A stretch of DNA of 64,000 bases from Solibacillus sp. FSL R7-0668 (GTDB taxonomy: Bacteria; Bacillota; Bacilli; Bacillales_A; Planococcaceae), in assembly GCF_038006205.1 (NCBI RefSeq), contig NZ_JBBOUU010000001.1, positions 932,001-996,000 of the forward strand, read 5' to 3'. The notes beneath the pieces were generated by a model. It was not told where the DNA came from, did not search any database, and saw nothing but the letters and a program-made list of their open reading frames with translations. This document shows, one piece after another, positions 8,323 through 18,913 of the stretch; the stretch's first letter is position 1, and every line of letters starts with the position of its first letter. Made by a program: the position numbers and the translations under genes.

Positions 8323-9039
8323 ATGGAGCGTATTGAGCAGAAATCGTATACACCCGATACCTTTATACAGGGCGTGAAGGATTGTATTCCAACATTGCTT
8401 GGCTATATTAGTATTGGTGTTGCATTTGGCGTTGTGGGCATTGCATCGGGGATTTCTGTATTCGAAGTATTTTTACTTTCGGTCCTTGTTTATGCTGGCT
8501 CGGCCCAATTTATTTTTTGTGGATTATATTTAGCTGGCGCGCCTGTAACGGCTGTTATATTGACGATTTTCATTGTGAACTTAAGGCATTTATTAATGTC
8601 GCTAACGATTGCACCATATTTTACAAAGTATTCAACACTACGCAATATTGGCTTTGGAACATTACTGACAGATGAAACGTTTGGTGTATCTGTTGTAACG
8701 GCTGGTAAGGAGGGGCGTTTAGGCGGGAAATGGATGGATGGCCTCAATGTTACCGCATATACAACGTGGATTGCTGCTTGTACGATTGGTGGCATTATTG
8801 GGCAATGGCTGCCTAACCCCGAAAAGTGGGGCTTAGACTATGCACTTGTGGCGATGTTTGTGGCTTTACTTGTGTTAACGTTACATAGTATACCTAAAGA
8901 AAAGTTAATGCATTACCTAAAGTTAATTGCCGTCATGGGTGTGAGCATGTACGGTATGCTGTATTTCATGCCGGGGCATTTAGCGGTACTCCTTTCAACA
9001 ATAGTTGTAGCAATGATTGGGGTGGCAACTGAAAAATGA
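8323..9039 (+). CDS. azlC: AzlC family branched-chain amino acid exporter subunit
   Basis: 238-residue membrane protein, the large subunit of the AzlCD branched-chain amino acid (and azaleucine) efflux system. AzlC features include FIQGVKDCIPTLLGYISIGVAFG, LVYAGSAQFIF and the loop NLRHLLMSLTIAPYF; several hydrophobic segments span the chain. I place the start at the ATG at 8323, after AGAGGTG at 8311-8317. A longer open frame reaches back to 8128, but that part lies in the structured leader and looks non-coding. The stop overlaps the azlD start (ATGA). The pair replaces ylyA relative to B. subtilis. Confidence 0.93.
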   Translation: MERIEQKSYTPDTFIQGVKDCIPTLLGYISIGVAFGVVGIASGISVFEVFLLSVLVYAGSAQFIFCGLYLAGAPVTAVILTIFIVNLRHLLMSLTIAPYFTKYSTLRNIGFGTLLTDETFGVSVVTAGKEGRLGGKWMDGLNVTAYTTWIAACTIGGIIGQWLPNPEKWGLDYALVAMFVALLVLTLHSIPKEKLMHYLKLIAVMGVSMYGMLYFMPGHLAVLLSTIVVAMIGVATEK

Positions 9040-9362
9040 CGACAACAATTGCGATGGTATTAGTAATCGTTGGCTGTGCACTTGTCACATGGATTCCGCG
9101 TATTTTGCCATTTGTGTTCGTGAAAAAGATGAAAATGCCAGACATCGTACTGCGTTGGCTAGCCTACATACCGGTTTGTATTTTATCCGCGCTTGTCATG
9201 GAAGGCTTTTTTCATAAAGAGCAATCTTTTGTAGTAGTGGATTGGTTAAATGTAGGCGTGTTTATTCCGACATTACTAGTAGCACTGCTGACAAAAAGCC
9301 TATCAAAAACGGTCATAGTAGGTGTTGTCACAATGGCGGTACTGCGCTGGCTCCTTGTATAA
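9036..9362 (+). CDS. azlD: AzlD family branched-chain amino acid transport subunit
   Basis: 108-residue small subunit of the AzlCD exporter with four hydrophobic segments (about 4-24, 38-60, 65-85 and 88-107). The family motif TWIPRILPFVFVKKMKMPDIVLRWLAYIPVCILSAL is present. The ATG overlaps the stop of azlC by four bases, indicating translational coupling. A terminator follows. Confidence 0.92.
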   Translation: MTTTIAMVLVIVGCALVTWIPRILPFVFVKKMKMPDIVLRWLAYIPVCILSALVMEGFFHKEQSFVVVDWLNVGVFIPTLLVALLTKSLSKTVIVGVVTMAVLRWLLV

Positions 9363-9371
9363 AATTCTTTG

Positions 9372-9407
9372 ACTTACTTAGCAAATTTGTTAGGTAAGTT
9401 TTTTTGT
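9372..9407 (+). terminator. Terminator after azlD
   Basis: ACTTACTTA (9372-9380) pairs with TAGGTAAGT (9391-9399, one G-T pair), followed by a run of seven or more T. Confidence 0.8.
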
Positions 9408-9442
9408 TTCAAATGGTAAAAATTTTATAGATTACTCATTTA

Positions 9443-9451
9443 TGCTATAAT
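9443..9451 (+). promoter_or_regulatory. Extended -10 promoter of the FIST/MCP pair
   Basis: TGCTATAAT is an extended -10 (TGN plus TATAAT) 63 nt before the FIST gene. The -35 region (TTTTAT) is poor, as is typical for extended -10 promoters. No sigma-D motility consensus is seen. Confidence 0.5.
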
Positions 9452-9513
9452 GTCTTGAAGTTTAATCGTAGGATATGATCGATAGTTAATGTTAACGAAA
9501 AGGGAGTATTGAT

Positions 9514-10656
9514 ATGGATTTAATTTGTTCTGCTATAACGAAAACAAAACAAGCAAAGCAGGCCGTTGATGAGCTTGCGTTAACGATACATAAAGAACCA
9601 GCGTTTGTGTTATTCTTTGCGAGCACAGCCTATCCTTTTGAGGAATTGGTGGCATGCTTTACAAACAAATATCCGAATAGCCAAATTGTCGGGGTAACGA
9701 CAACGGGTGAAATAGGACCAACAGGATTTGATGAATTCAGCCTAAGTGTACAAACTTATGCAGCACCATTTGGTCAATTTCAAGCGACGCTCATGACAGA
9801 CATTGCCAAGTATCCGATATTTGAGCGCCAAAAGCTTGTGACTGCAGCAAAGCAGCTAGGGATTCCATTGCAATCTCGAAATATCGAACGAGAAGGACTA
9901 GCATTTGTTTTTCCTGTAGGCTTGCAGGCTGGGGAGGAAAAAATGCTATCTGTTGTAAATTCGATTTTTGAACAGGATGGATTTCCAATCTTCGGTGGAA
10001 CAGCAGGAGATGATGCGAAATTTGAAGCAACCTATGTCAGTGTAAATGGCGAAATTACTTCGACAGGAGGGGCGATCATTTTTATCAAGCCAACTGTTGA
10101 TTTTTATATTATTAAAGAAAATAACTTTGAAAGTATGGGCAAGCGAGTGAAAATTACAAAGGCTGACCCAGAAAAGCGCATTGTATATGAAATGGATGGA
10201 AGACCAGCAGCAGATGTATACGCACAAGCGCTAGGTGTACCAGTAACCGCATTAGATAAGCACTGGTCACTCTATCCTTTAGGCAGAAAGTTTAATAACG
10301 AATTTTACAATGCATCGCCCTTTATGCTGAGGGAATCAGGGGCTATTGAGTTTTATTGCCAAGTATATGAGGGCGCAACATTAGAAATCTTGCAACCACG
10401 TGATGTGATTATCGAACTCGAAAAAACGATTGAGCATTTTACAAAACGCTTTACGCAATTAGAAGGTGTTTTAGCCTGTAACTGTATTTTACGCAAGCTC
10501 CAATTCCAGCAGGAGCGCTTGATAGAAAAGATGAATGACCGCCTCGAACAATTGCCAAATTTATGTGGGTTTTCGAGTTATGGGGAGCAATTAAATAAAT
10601 CACAGCTAAATCAAACGATGGTATTAATTGGCTTTGGAAAACGTAGAGCGGAGTGA
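9514..10656 (+). CDS. FIST domain sensory protein
   Basis: 380-residue cytoplasmic protein with the FIST_N and FIST_C pair, a predicted small-ligand sensory module often tied to chemotaxis or signalling proteins. The N-terminal part has [25 protein letters not shown] and [15 protein letters not shown] followed by [14 protein letters not shown]. The C-terminal part (about 215-375) has [60 protein letters not shown], a cysteine pair in [10 protein letters not shown] and [11 protein letters not shown] near the end. The ATG follows AAAGGGAG. The MCP gene starts at its stop codon, so the two probably act together. The ligand is unknown. Confidence 0.88.
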   Translation: MDLICSAITKTKQAKQAVDELALTIHKEPAFVLFFASTAYPFEELVACFTNKYPNSQIVGVTTTGEIGPTGFDEFSLSVQTYAAPFGQFQATLMTDIAKYPIFERQKLVTAAKQLGIPLQSRNIEREGLAFVFPVGLQAGEEKMLSVVNSIFEQDGFPIFGGTAGDDAKFEATYVSVNGEITSTGGAIIFIKPTVDFYIIKENNFESMGKRVKITKADPEKRIVYEMDGRPAADVYAQALGVPVTALDKHWSLYPLGRKFNNEFYNASPFMLRESGAIEFYCQVYEGATLEILQPRDVIIELEKTIEHFTKRFTQLEGVLACNCILRKLQFQQERLIEKMNDRLEQLPNLCGFSSYGEQLNKSQLNQTMVLIGFGKRRAE

Positions 10657-10661
10657 ACGAA

Positions 10662-11642
10662 ATGTTAAAAAGATGGTTCGATAAAGGACAAGTTGTAGAG
10701 CAAATAAATGAGGAAATAGATAGTCTGACAGAGGCGGAGCGTACACAAGTAATTGAGGGCGTTGAGCTACTATTGCAATTATTAAAAAAGGCAAATGCCA
10801 AAAATACAGAAGACGATAGCTTATTTATGGAGCATATTGCCGTTATTTCGGAATCGCTCCAGCAGGATCAAACAATGCTTGATTCTACCTATGAAAGCGC
10901 GCAAATAATTGTTCAAGATACAGAAGAAATTCAACAGATTACGACCTCAGTGGAATCACAGGTGGAGCAAAATAATCAGTTGATTCAAGAGGGACGTAAT
11001 CAGATGGACGCCCTATCTAGCCAGATGGAAAAGGTACGCGAAATTTTCACAAATGTCGGTGTATCCATTGATGATTTACAGCAGGATACGCGAGAAATTC
11101 AAGATTTTGCGAAGCTGATTGGAGCGATTGCAGACCAAACGAATTTATTAGCTTTAAATGCCTCGATTGAAGCAGCACGAGCTGGGGAGCATGGCAAGGG
11201 CTTTGCTGTGGTGGCAGCAGAGGTCCGTAAATTAGCAGAGCAAAGTAAACAAGCGCTTGAACAGATCAATGGTAAAGTGACAGAAATTGTCCAACATATG
11301 GAGCGTGTTGCGGCTAGCGTTTTGGAAGAACAAAAAACAGTCGATTATACACAACAAATGTCTGCAGAAACACAGCAATATTTTGTGCGGATTGAACAGT
11401 CGGAGCGCCAATTAGCGGATTATATGCAAAAAATTCAGCAAACAACCGAGCAAACATTCAACCAAGTAATGACTTTACAAAATGTATTAGAGCAAGTTGT
11501 CGTATCATCACAAGGCTCTATGCAGCAAATTGAACAGCTATATGGTTTTTCTGAAATTAAATCGTATAACGCAAATGATATGATTTCCTATATTATTCAG
11601 CTAAAAGACTTAGTCGACGCGCTTGATAAAAATCGACTGTAA
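10662..11642 (+). CDS. Soluble methyl-accepting chemotaxis protein
   Basis: Cytoplasmic chemoreceptor of about 326 residues with no membrane segment and no sensory domain of its own. It is almost entirely coiled coil, with the invariant MCP hairpin tip ([20 protein letters not shown], then [18 protein letters not shown]) that contacts CheW and CheA. I prefer the ATG at 10662, because GGAG at 10650-10653 is eight bases before it. A GTG at 10653 would overlap the FIST stop and leave no room for a binding site. It is coupled to the upstream FIST protein, which probably supplies the input. Confidence 0.9.
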   Translation: MLKRWFDKGQVVEQINEEIDSLTEAERTQVIEGVELLLQLLKKANAKNTEDDSLFMEHIAVISESLQQDQTMLDSTYESAQIIVQDTEEIQQITTSVESQVEQNNQLIQEGRNQMDALSSQMEKVREIFTNVGVSIDDLQQDTREIQDFAKLIGAIADQTNLLALNASIEAARAGEHGKGFAVVAAEVRKLAEQSKQALEQINGKVTEIVQHMERVAASVLEEQKTVDYTQQMSAETQQYFVRIEQSERQLADYMQKIQQTTEQTFNQVMTLQNVLEQVVVSSQGSMQQIEQLYGFSEIKSYNANDMISYIIQLKDLVDALDKNRL

Positions 11643-11730
11643 TGCGCGTAGATTTCTCGTGCTAATATTATCATTTCATCGTGGAATTATGTTAAGATAG
11701 GAAAGATATAGCGTAAACGGAGGACTTGCT

Positions 11731-12207
11731 GTGTATAAATATTACGGATTAGCAGTGTTTGCAGTCATTTTGGATCAATGGACAAAGTGGCTAATCGTTC
11801 AAAATATGGAGCTTGGGGAACGTATTAGTGTATGGGACCCGTGGCTTGGCATTTTATCGCATCGTAATCGTGGAGCGGCTTGGGGTATGCTAGAAGGGCA
11901 AATGTGGCTGTTTACGATTGTGACGGTGGCAGTAATTATCGCGATTATTTACTTTAATCATACAGAAGCAAAAGGGAAACCGATGTATCATGTGAGCTTA
12001 ATGCTACTTTTAGGTGGGGCTGTTGGGAACTTTATTGACCGATTATTCCGTGGTGAAGTTGTCGACTTTGTAGATGTGCTGATTCCGGGCATTAACTATC
12101 ACTTCCCGATCTTTAATGTGGCAGATGCCGCGTTAACAATTGCGGTTGTCATGCTCTTTATTACGATGATTTTTGAGGAAAAAATGAATAAGAAAAAGGT
12201 GAAATAA
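11731..12207 (+). CDS. lspA: Lipoprotein signal peptidase (signal peptidase II)
   Basis: 158-residue inner-membrane aspartyl protease that cleaves lipoprotein signal peptides after diacylglyceryl modification. Four membrane segments are visible. Catalytic aspartates lie in [18 protein letters not shown] and FNVADAALT, and NRGAAWGML is the conserved first loop. The start is GTG after CGGAGGA. The stop overlaps the next gene's ATG by one base (TAATG). It could process the OppA-like lipoprotein at 29.5 kb. Confidence 0.97.
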   Translation: MYKYYGLAVFAVILDQWTKWLIVQNMELGERISVWDPWLGILSHRNRGAAWGMLEGQMWLFTIVTVAVIIAIIYFNHTEAKGKPMYHVSLMLLLGGAVGNFIDRLFRGEVVDFVDVLIPGINYHFPIFNVADAALTIAVVMLFITMIFEEKMNKKKVK

Positions 12208-13112
12208 TGGCAGTAGTCACGTTAACAATGGAGGATTTTGCTGGAGAGCGTATTGATAAAGCCCTTTCTTCAATGGAAGCATCATGGTCACGTTCGCAAA
12301 TTTCGAACTGGTTAGATGAAGAGCGCATTTTAGTAAACGGCGTAAACGTCAAAGCAAAATACAAAGTGAAATTAGGGGACGTTGTAGAAGTAGATGTTCC
12401 TGAAGTGGAAGATTTAGAAATCGTTCCAGAAGATTTAAATTTAGAAATCGTGTATGAAGATGCGGATGTATTAGTAGTCAATAAACCGCGTGGCATGGTC
12501 GTACACCCTGCACCTGGTCATGCAACAGGTACATTAGTGAACGGTTTAATGCATCATTGTAATGATTTATCAGGCATTAATGGGGTCGCACGCCCAGGAA
12601 TTGTACACCGTATTGATAAGGATACATCTGGTTTATTAATGGTCGCAAAAAATGATGTCGCGCATGAGGGCTTAGTGAATCAATTAGTCGAAAAGTCTGT
12701 TACGCGTAAATATACAGCACTTGTACATGGGCATATCGCACATGAAAAGGGCACAATTGATGCACCAATTGGACGTGACCAAAAAGACCGTCAGAAGCAA
12801 GCGGTTGTGGATAACGGCAAGCATGCAGTGACACACTTCCAAGTGATGGAACACTTCGGCGGTGAATTTACATTAGTGGAATGCCGTCTTGAAACAGGTC
12901 GTACACACCAAATTCGCGTGCATATGAACTATATTGGCTATCCATTAGTCGGCGATCCAAAATATGGTCCGAAGAAAACGATTGATTTTGGCGGACAAGT
13001 ATTACATGCAGGTGTATTAGGCTTTGTGCACCCTGTAACAAAAGAATACCTAGAATTTAGTACACCGTTACCAGCCGACTTCCAAGAGCTATTAGCGGAA
13101 TTACGCCAATAA
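12207..13112 (+). CDS. rluD: RluD-family 23S rRNA pseudouridine synthase
   Basis: 301-residue pseudouridine synthase, equivalent to B. subtilis YlyB. It has an N-terminal S4 RNA-binding domain (about 14-75, RSQISNWLDEERILVNG) and a catalytic domain. That domain contains the aspartate motif GIVHRIDKDTSGLLMVAKND (around residue 135), NKPRGMVVHPAPGH and GRTHQIRVHMNYIGYPLVGDPKYG. It is expected to modify helix 69 of 23S rRNA; exact positions are inferred from the family. It is translationally linked to lspA and ends at a strong terminator. Confidence 0.94.
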   Translation: MAVVTLTMEDFAGERIDKALSSMEASWSRSQISNWLDEERILVNGVNVKAKYKVKLGDVVEVDVPEVEDLEIVPEDLNLEIVYEDADVLVVNKPRGMVVHPAPGHATGTLVNGLMHHCNDLSGINGVARPGIVHRIDKDTSGLLMVAKNDVAHEGLVNQLVEKSVTRKYTALVHGHIAHEKGTIDAPIGRDQKDRQKQAVVDNGKHAVTHFQVMEHFGGEFTLVECRLETGRTHQIRVHMNYIGYPLVGDPKYGPKKTIDFGGQVLHAGVLGFVHPVTKEYLEFSTPLPADFQELLAELRQ

Positions 13113-13115
13113 TCG

Positions 13116-13158
13116 AAACACCGAAATTTTATCCTAATGTAAAGTTTCGGTGTTTTCT
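13116..13158 (+). terminator. Terminator between the rluD-like gene and pyr
   Basis: AAACACCGAAA (13116-13126) pairs perfectly with TTTCGGTGTTT (13145-13155), followed by T-rich sequence. Confidence 0.85.
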
Positions 13159-13254
13159 TACTATTTGAATGGATAAACTTCACGAAATTGTCCAAGCTAA
13201 ACAATCAGACAATTAAAACTTTTAATTTCTGTTGTCCGACCTCTCTATTGTCGG

Positions 13255-13283
13255 TTGACTTGTCCTAAAAAGAAGCATATACT
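13255..13283 (+). promoter_or_regulatory. Sigma-A promoter of the pyr operon
   Basis: TTGACT (13255-13260), a 17-nt spacer and TATACT (13278-13283). Start of transcription is expected near 13290, giving an untranslated leader of about 250 nt before pyrR. Confidence 0.8.
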
Positions 13284-13362
13284 GACAACAGTGAACGAAA
13301 GAGCTTGACGAGAGCAAGCAAGTAGTCGCGAAACTAATTACATAGTGTTCACCTTTAATGGC

Positions 13363-14083
<721 letters not shown>

Positions 14084-14111
14084 ACAGAATATAGAGAAAA
14101 GAGGAATTGGA

Positions 14112-15413
14112 ATGTCTTCCAAGGCAGTATTAGATATCAATGATAAACCGAGTGCTGGTCAATTAATTACGTTTAGTTTCCAACATATGTTTGCGATGTT
14201 CGGTTCAACAATTTTAGTACCTAAATTAGTTGGGTTAAGCCCAGCTATTGCATTATTAACAAGTGGGATTGCAACAATTATTTTCTTATTTGTTACACAA
14301 TTTAAAGTACCTGCATACTTAGGATCTTCATTTGCATTTATTTCACCGATTATTTTAGTTGCGGGGTTATCGGAAGCAGGGGTATCGGTAAATCCAGGAA
14401 ATGCGATGATCGGGGCTATGCTCGTCGGTTTGGTTTATGCGATTGTCGCGTTAATCATTTGGAAAACAGGTTACAAGTGGTTAATGAATATATTACCTCC
14501 AATCGTTGTAGCACCAGTTATTATCGTCATTGGATTAGGCTTATCATCAACAGCAGTAAATATGGCGATGAACGTCAATGGAGAATACAGCGGCAAGCAT
14601 TTCTCGGCGGCAATGGTAACATTAATTGCAGCGATTATCTTTAATGTCTATTTTAAAAACATTTTAAGTGCGATGCCAATTTTACTTGGTATTATTGTTG
14701 GATACATTTACTCCATATTCATAGGAATTATTGATTTCACAGCAGTTAAGGAAGCAGAATTCTTCCAGCTACCAGATTTCTTAATTCCGGGTGTGCATTA
14801 TGATTTCAATATTACAGGGGCGATTTTCCTTGGTATGGTACCGATTGTAATTGTGACGATTTCAGAGCACATCGGTCACCAACTAGTGTTGGGGAAAGTT
14901 GTCAATCGCAACTATATTAAAAGCCCTGGTTTACACCGATCATTATTAGGAGATGGGTTAGGGACATTCGCTTCAGCAATTATCGGTGGTCCACCAAAAA
15001 CTACATATGGAGAAAATATCGGCGTACTAGCAATTACTCGTGTATATTCTGTCTATGTTATTTTAGGTGCTGCGGTTGTAGCCATTATTGTATCCTTCTC
15101 AGGTCAGTTAATGGCCATTATCGAAACAATTCCAACAGCTGTTCTTGGCGGGATTTCAATTTTATTATTCGGTATTATCGCATCAAGTGGTTTACGTATG
15201 CTAGTAGAGAACAATGTAGACTTCGGTAATAATCGTAACATGGTTATTTCTTCCGTAATCTTAGTAATCGGAATTGGCGGAGCGGCATTACGCTTTACAG
15301 AGAGCTTTGCCATTGAAGGAATGGCGTTAGCCGCTATCATCGGGGTAATTTTAAACTTAGTGTTACCTGGTCGTGAAGTGGTCCAACAAGATATTTATGA
15401 AACAGAAGAATAG
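14112..15413 (+). CDS. pyrP: Uracil permease PyrP
   Basis: 433-residue integral membrane transporter of the NCS2 nucleobase family, importing uracil. QLITFSFQHMFAMFGSTILVP is the N-terminal family signature, and SEHIGHQLVLGKV and GGPPKTTYGENIGVLAITRVYSV are the conserved substrate-site motifs. About 12 to 14 hydrophobic segments are visible. The ATG follows AAAAGAGGAAT. B. subtilis has a PyrR attenuator between pyrR and pyrP; here the gap is only 28 nt and holds none. Confidence 0.96.
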   Translation: MSSKAVLDINDKPSAGQLITFSFQHMFAMFGSTILVPKLVGLSPAIALLTSGIATIIFLFVTQFKVPAYLGSSFAFISPIILVAGLSEAGVSVNPGNAMIGAMLVGLVYAIVALIIWKTGYKWLMNILPPIVVAPVIIVIGLGLSSTAVNMAMNVNGEYSGKHFSAAMVTLIAAIIFNVYFKNILSAMPILLGIIVGYIYSIFIGIIDFTAVKEAEFFQLPDFLIPGVHYDFNITGAIFLGMVPIVIVTISEHIGHQLVLGKVVNRNYIKSPGLHRSLLGDGLGTFASAIIGGPPKTTYGENIGVLAITRVYSVYVILGAAVVAIIVSFSGQLMAIIETIPTAVLGGISILLFGIIASSGLRMLVENNVDFGNNRNMVISSVILVIGIGGAALRFTESFAIEGMALAAIIGVILNLVLPGREVVQQDIYETEE

Positions 15414-15427
15414 TACCTTTTAACTTT

Positions 15428-15535
15428 GTCCAGAGAGGCAATAAAGGGGATGGCAGGTAAAGGCGTGTGGGAAAAAACCAACATGCTTAGCTTGTCACAC
15501 CTTTAAAGCCTCGCAAATTGCTGCGAGGCTTTTAT
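15428..15535 (+). promoter_or_regulatory. PyrR attenuator 2 (pyrP-pyrB)
   Basis: GTCCAGAGAGGC (15428-15439) is a second PyrR-binding loop. The terminator stem is AAAGCCTCGCA (15505-15515) with TGCGAGGCTTT (15522-15532), followed by a T-rich tail. It controls the biosynthetic genes from pyrB onwards. Confidence 0.92.
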
Positions 15536-15659
15536 TCATAAAATGGACATGAATGTCTTACAATAGGCAAGCATAACTAAAATATTCACAATATAATGGA
15601 ATTAACCAAAATACATGCAATTCGAACTGTTATGTATTTTCAAAATCGGAGGCGCGAGC

Positions 15660-16538
15660 ATGAAAAATTTATTGTCGATGGAATATTTATCGAACGAGGA
15701 AATCCTAGCGATTTTAGATCGAGCACAAGACTTCGAAAATGGAATGGAGCCACAGCTTAAGCGCTCGTATAATGTAGCCAATCTTTTCTTTGAACCAAGT
15801 ACACGTACAAAAACAAGCTTTGAAATGGCTGAACGACGCGTAGGTTGTACGGTTATCCCATTTGACGCAGGATTTTCAAGTACGACAAAGGGCGAAACGA
15901 TGTACGACACGGTCAAAACATTAGAAATGATTGGGATCGATGCGGTAGTCATTCGCGATAAGGAAGATGAATACTACAACGAATTATTAGAAGGTATTAC
16001 TTGTGCAGTCATTAATGCGGGAGATGGTGCGGGTCAACATCCATCACAAAGTTTGCTAGACCTCTATACGATTCGCAAAGAGTTTGGCAAGTTCGAAGGT
16101 TTAAATATTACAATTGTCGGTGATATTTCACATAGTCGTGTCGCAAAATCAAATGCGACTGCACTAAAGCGTTTAGGGGCAAATATTCGATTCTTATGTC
16201 CTCCAGCATGGGCAGGCGATTTTGAAGCAGCACATAGTTGGGATGAAGTGTTAACAGATAGCGATGTCATCATGCTGTTGCGTATTCAGCACGAACGTCA
16301 TTCAGTAAGTAAAAACTTCTCAAAAGAAAGTTATCATGAAGAATTTGGCTTAACTCCAGCACGTGAAAAGCGAATGAAGGACGGTGCCATCATTATGCAC
16401 CCTGCACCGGTAAATCGTGATGTAGAAATCGCGGACGAGCTAGTTGAATGTGAACGATCAAGAATTTTTGAACAAGTTCGAAATGGCGTGTTCACACGAA
16501 TGGCGATTGTAGAAACAATTTTGAAAGGAAGAGAATAA
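15660..16538 (+). CDS. pyrB: Aspartate carbamoyltransferase catalytic subunit
   Basis: 292-residue enzyme condensing carbamoyl phosphate with aspartate, the second step of de novo pyrimidine synthesis. FFEPSTRTKTSFEMAERR holds the carbamoyl phosphate STRT motif, GAGQHPSQSLLDLYTI the HPxQ motif, and PAPVNRDVEIAD the C-terminal aspartate site. I use ATG 15660 after CGGAGGCG; the frame is open upstream to 15615 but without a binding site. No pyrI regulatory subunit is present, as usual in Bacillales. The next gene begins at once. Confidence 0.97.
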   Translation: MKNLLSMEYLSNEEILAILDRAQDFENGMEPQLKRSYNVANLFFEPSTRTKTSFEMAERRVGCTVIPFDAGFSSTTKGETMYDTVKTLEMIGIDAVVIRDKEDEYYNELLEGITCAVINAGDGAGQHPSQSLLDLYTIRKEFGKFEGLNITIVGDISHSRVAKSNATALKRLGANIRFLCPPAWAGDFEAAHSWDEVLTDSDVIMLLRIQHERHSVSKNFSKESYHEEFGLTPAREKRMKDGAIIMHPAPVNRDVEIADELVECERSRIFEQVRNGVFTRMAIVETILKGRE

Positions 16539-17813
16539 ATGACAACAGTACTTCAAAACGTAAAGCTATTAAACGAACAAGGTGAATTAGTAGTTTCTTC
16601 TATTATAATGGAGAACGGTAAAATTGTTTCAATCGGTGGGGATATTCCGAATGGAGCTGAAGTAATTGACGGAAAAGGTCACTTTGCTTCACCAGGCTTT
16701 GTCGATGTGCATACGCATTTACGTGAGCCGGGCTTTGAGCATAAGGAAACGATTGCAACAGGGACCGCTTCCGCAGCAAAGGGTGGCTTTACTACAATCT
16801 GCGCGATGCCAAATACGAAACCTGTACCAGATTCAATCGAAAACATGCAACTAATTAATGGACTCATTAAAGACAGCGCGGTTATTCGCGTATTACCATA
16901 TGGCTCGCTAACTAAGGATATTTCAGGAGAAGTGCGCACAGATATGGCAGAGCTAAAAGCAAATGGTGCAGTAGCATTCTCAGATGATGGGGTTGGTATT
17001 CAGCTTGCGTCAACAATGTATGAGCAAATGCAACAAGCGGCAAAACTAGACGCAGTAGTTGTCGCGCACTGTGAAGATAACTCATTAATTTATGATGGCG
17101 TCATGCATGAAGGGACGCGTAATAAAGAGCTGGGCTTACCAGGGATTCCATCAATCTGTGAATCTGTGCAAATCGCACGTGACGTTTTATTAGCAGAGGC
17201 AGCAGGTGCTCGCTACCATGTCTGTCACGTATCAACAAAAGAATCGGTTCGTGCGGTGCGTGATGCCAAGGCAGCCGGTATTAAAGTGACAGCTGAGGTT
17301 TGTCCACACCATTTATTATTAGAAGAAATGGATATTCCATCAGATGATGCAAACTGGAAAATGAACCCACCATTACGTGCACTAGATGATAAAGATTCAT
17401 TACACGCAGCATTATTAGACGGAACAATTGACTGCATCGCAACAGATCATGCACCACATACAGTAGAAGAAAAATGCTGTGGCATGGTGGGCGCACCATT
17501 CGGTATTGTTGGCTTTGAAACGGCCTTCCCATTACTATATACAAGCTTTGTAGAAACAGGGAAGTGGACATTAAAGCAATTAGTGGATTGGATGAGTGTG
17601 AAGGCAGCTGAAATTTTTGACTTACCCTATGGTACATTAGCAGAAGGCGCTTCAGCGGACATCGTATTAATCGACCTTGAAAAAGAACAAACAGTTGATG
17701 CAGAAGGCTTCGTATCAAAAGGACGCAACACACCATTCAACGGTTGGGTAGCAAAAGGCTGGCCAGTAGTAACGATTTTTGAAGGCAACATCGTATATCA
17801 GGAGGCGGAATAA
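16539..17813 (+). CDS. pyrC: Dihydroorotase PyrC
   Basis: 424-residue amidohydrolase (type I dihydroorotase) cyclising carbamoyl aspartate. Metal-binding motifs are [17 protein letters not shown] (about 57-74), a lone histidine in [23 protein letters not shown], and [12 protein letters not shown] with the catalytic aspartate. The ATG directly follows the pyrB stop, and the stop overlaps carA by one base. Confidence 0.97.
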   Translation: MTTVLQNVKLLNEQGELVVSSIIMENGKIVSIGGDIPNGAEVIDGKGHFASPGFVDVHTHLREPGFEHKETIATGTASAAKGGFTTICAMPNTKPVPDSIENMQLINGLIKDSAVIRVLPYGSLTKDISGEVRTDMAELKANGAVAFSDDGVGIQLASTMYEQMQQAAKLDAVVVAHCEDNSLIYDGVMHEGTRNKELGLPGIPSICESVQIARDVLLAEAAGARYHVCHVSTKESVRAVRDAKAAGIKVTAEVCPHHLLLEEMDIPSDDANWKMNPPLRALDDKDSLHAALLDGTIDCIATDHAPHTVEEKCCGMVGAPFGIVGFETAFPLLYTSFVETGKWTLKQLVDWMSVKAAEIFDLPYGTLAEGASADIVLIDLEKEQTVDAEGFVSKGRNTPFNGWVAKGWPVVTIFEGNIVYQEAE

Positions 17814-18913
17814 TGAAGAAGCGTTTATTAATTTTAGAAGACGGTACTGTATTTACAGGAACAGCATTTGGTAGCGACGAGGCGAGCCAAGGGGAAGTAG
17901 TATTCACAACAGGTATGACAGGATATCAAGAAACATTGTCTGACCCTTCTTTCTATGGTCAAATCGTAACATTAACATACCCATTAATCGGGAACTACGG
18001 GATTAACCGTGACGATTTTGAAGCGATTGCACCAGCGATTCGTGGCTTCGTAGTTCGTGAATTAGCAGATCAACCTTCGAACTGGCGCTCAGATATGACA
18101 TTAAACGAATATTTAACATCACAAAATATTCCGGGTATCGAGGGCATTGACACGCGTAAATTAACACGTATTATCCGTGCAAAAGGTGCGGTGCGTGCAA
18201 TTTTAACAGCAGCAGATGCAGAGGTAAATGTAGATCAAATCGTAGCAGAGCTTCAAGATACGCCTTTCATTACACATCATGTGCGTGAAGTATCTCCAAA
18301 AGCAGCATACCCATCACCAGGTCGCGGTAAGCGTGTTGTACTACTAGACTTCGGTATGAAGCACGGAATTTTACGCGAATTAAACAAGCGTGATTGTGAC
18401 GTAATCGTTGTACCTTACAACACAACAGCAGATCAAATTTTAGCGTTGCATCCAGATGGCATTATGCTTTCAAACGGGCCAGGGAACCCAATGGACGTAA
18501 CAGAAGGAATTGAAACGATTAAAGGATTAGTCGGAAAAGTACCGATGTTCGGTATTTGCTTAGGCCACCAATTGTTCTCATTAGCTTGTGGTGCAAAATC
18601 ATTCAAATTGCCATTCGGACACCGTGGCGGCAATCACCCTGTAAAGGATTTACGTACAGGTCGCACAGATTTAACATCGCAAAACCATGGCTATGCAATT
18701 GATATTGAATCATTAAAGGATACAGATTTAGAATTAACGCATGTCGCATTAAACGACGGAACATGTGAAGGGGTACGTCATAAAAAGTTCCCAATCTTCA
18801 CAGTACAATACCATCCAGAAGCTTCACCTGGTCCAGAAGATTCAAATCACTTATTTGACGAGTTTATTGAAATGATGGAAAAAGAAGCAGCAAAGGAGAA
18901 TCAACATGCCTAA
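17813..18913 (+). CDS. carA: Carbamoyl phosphate synthase small (glutaminase) subunit
   Basis: 366-residue class I glutamine amidotransferase subunit (pyrAA in B. subtilis). An N-terminal small-subunit domain contains [30 protein letters not shown]. The glutaminase half has the nucleophile cysteine in [15 protein letters not shown], and the His/Glu pair in [13 protein letters not shown]. Ammonia is passed to CarB for carbamoyl phosphate. It overlaps carB by eight bases, so the two subunits are coupled. No second arginine-specific carbamoyl phosphate synthase is in view. Confidence 0.97.
   Translation: MKKRLLILEDGTVFTGTAFGSDEASQGEVVFTTGMTGYQETLSDPSFYGQIVTLTYPLIGNYGINRDDFEAIAPAIRGFVVRELADQPSNWRSDMTLNEYLTSQNIPGIEGIDTRKLTRIIRAKGAVRAILTAADAEVNVDQIVAELQDTPFITHHVREVSPKAAYPSPGRGKRVVLLDFGMKHGILRELNKRDCDVIVVPYNTTADQILALHPDGIMLSNGPGNPMDVTEGIETIKGLVGKVPMFGICLGHQLFSLACGAKSFKLPFGHRGGNHPVKDLRTGRTDLTSQNHGYAIDIESLKDTDLELTHVALNDGTCEGVRHKKFPIFTVQYHPEASPGPEDSNHLFDEFIEMMEKEAAKENQHA

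Noticed and set aside
10653-10661. GTG 10653 as the start of the chemoreceptor gene
   Set aside because: The GGAG site overlaps this codon and is correctly spaced only for the ATG at 10662.
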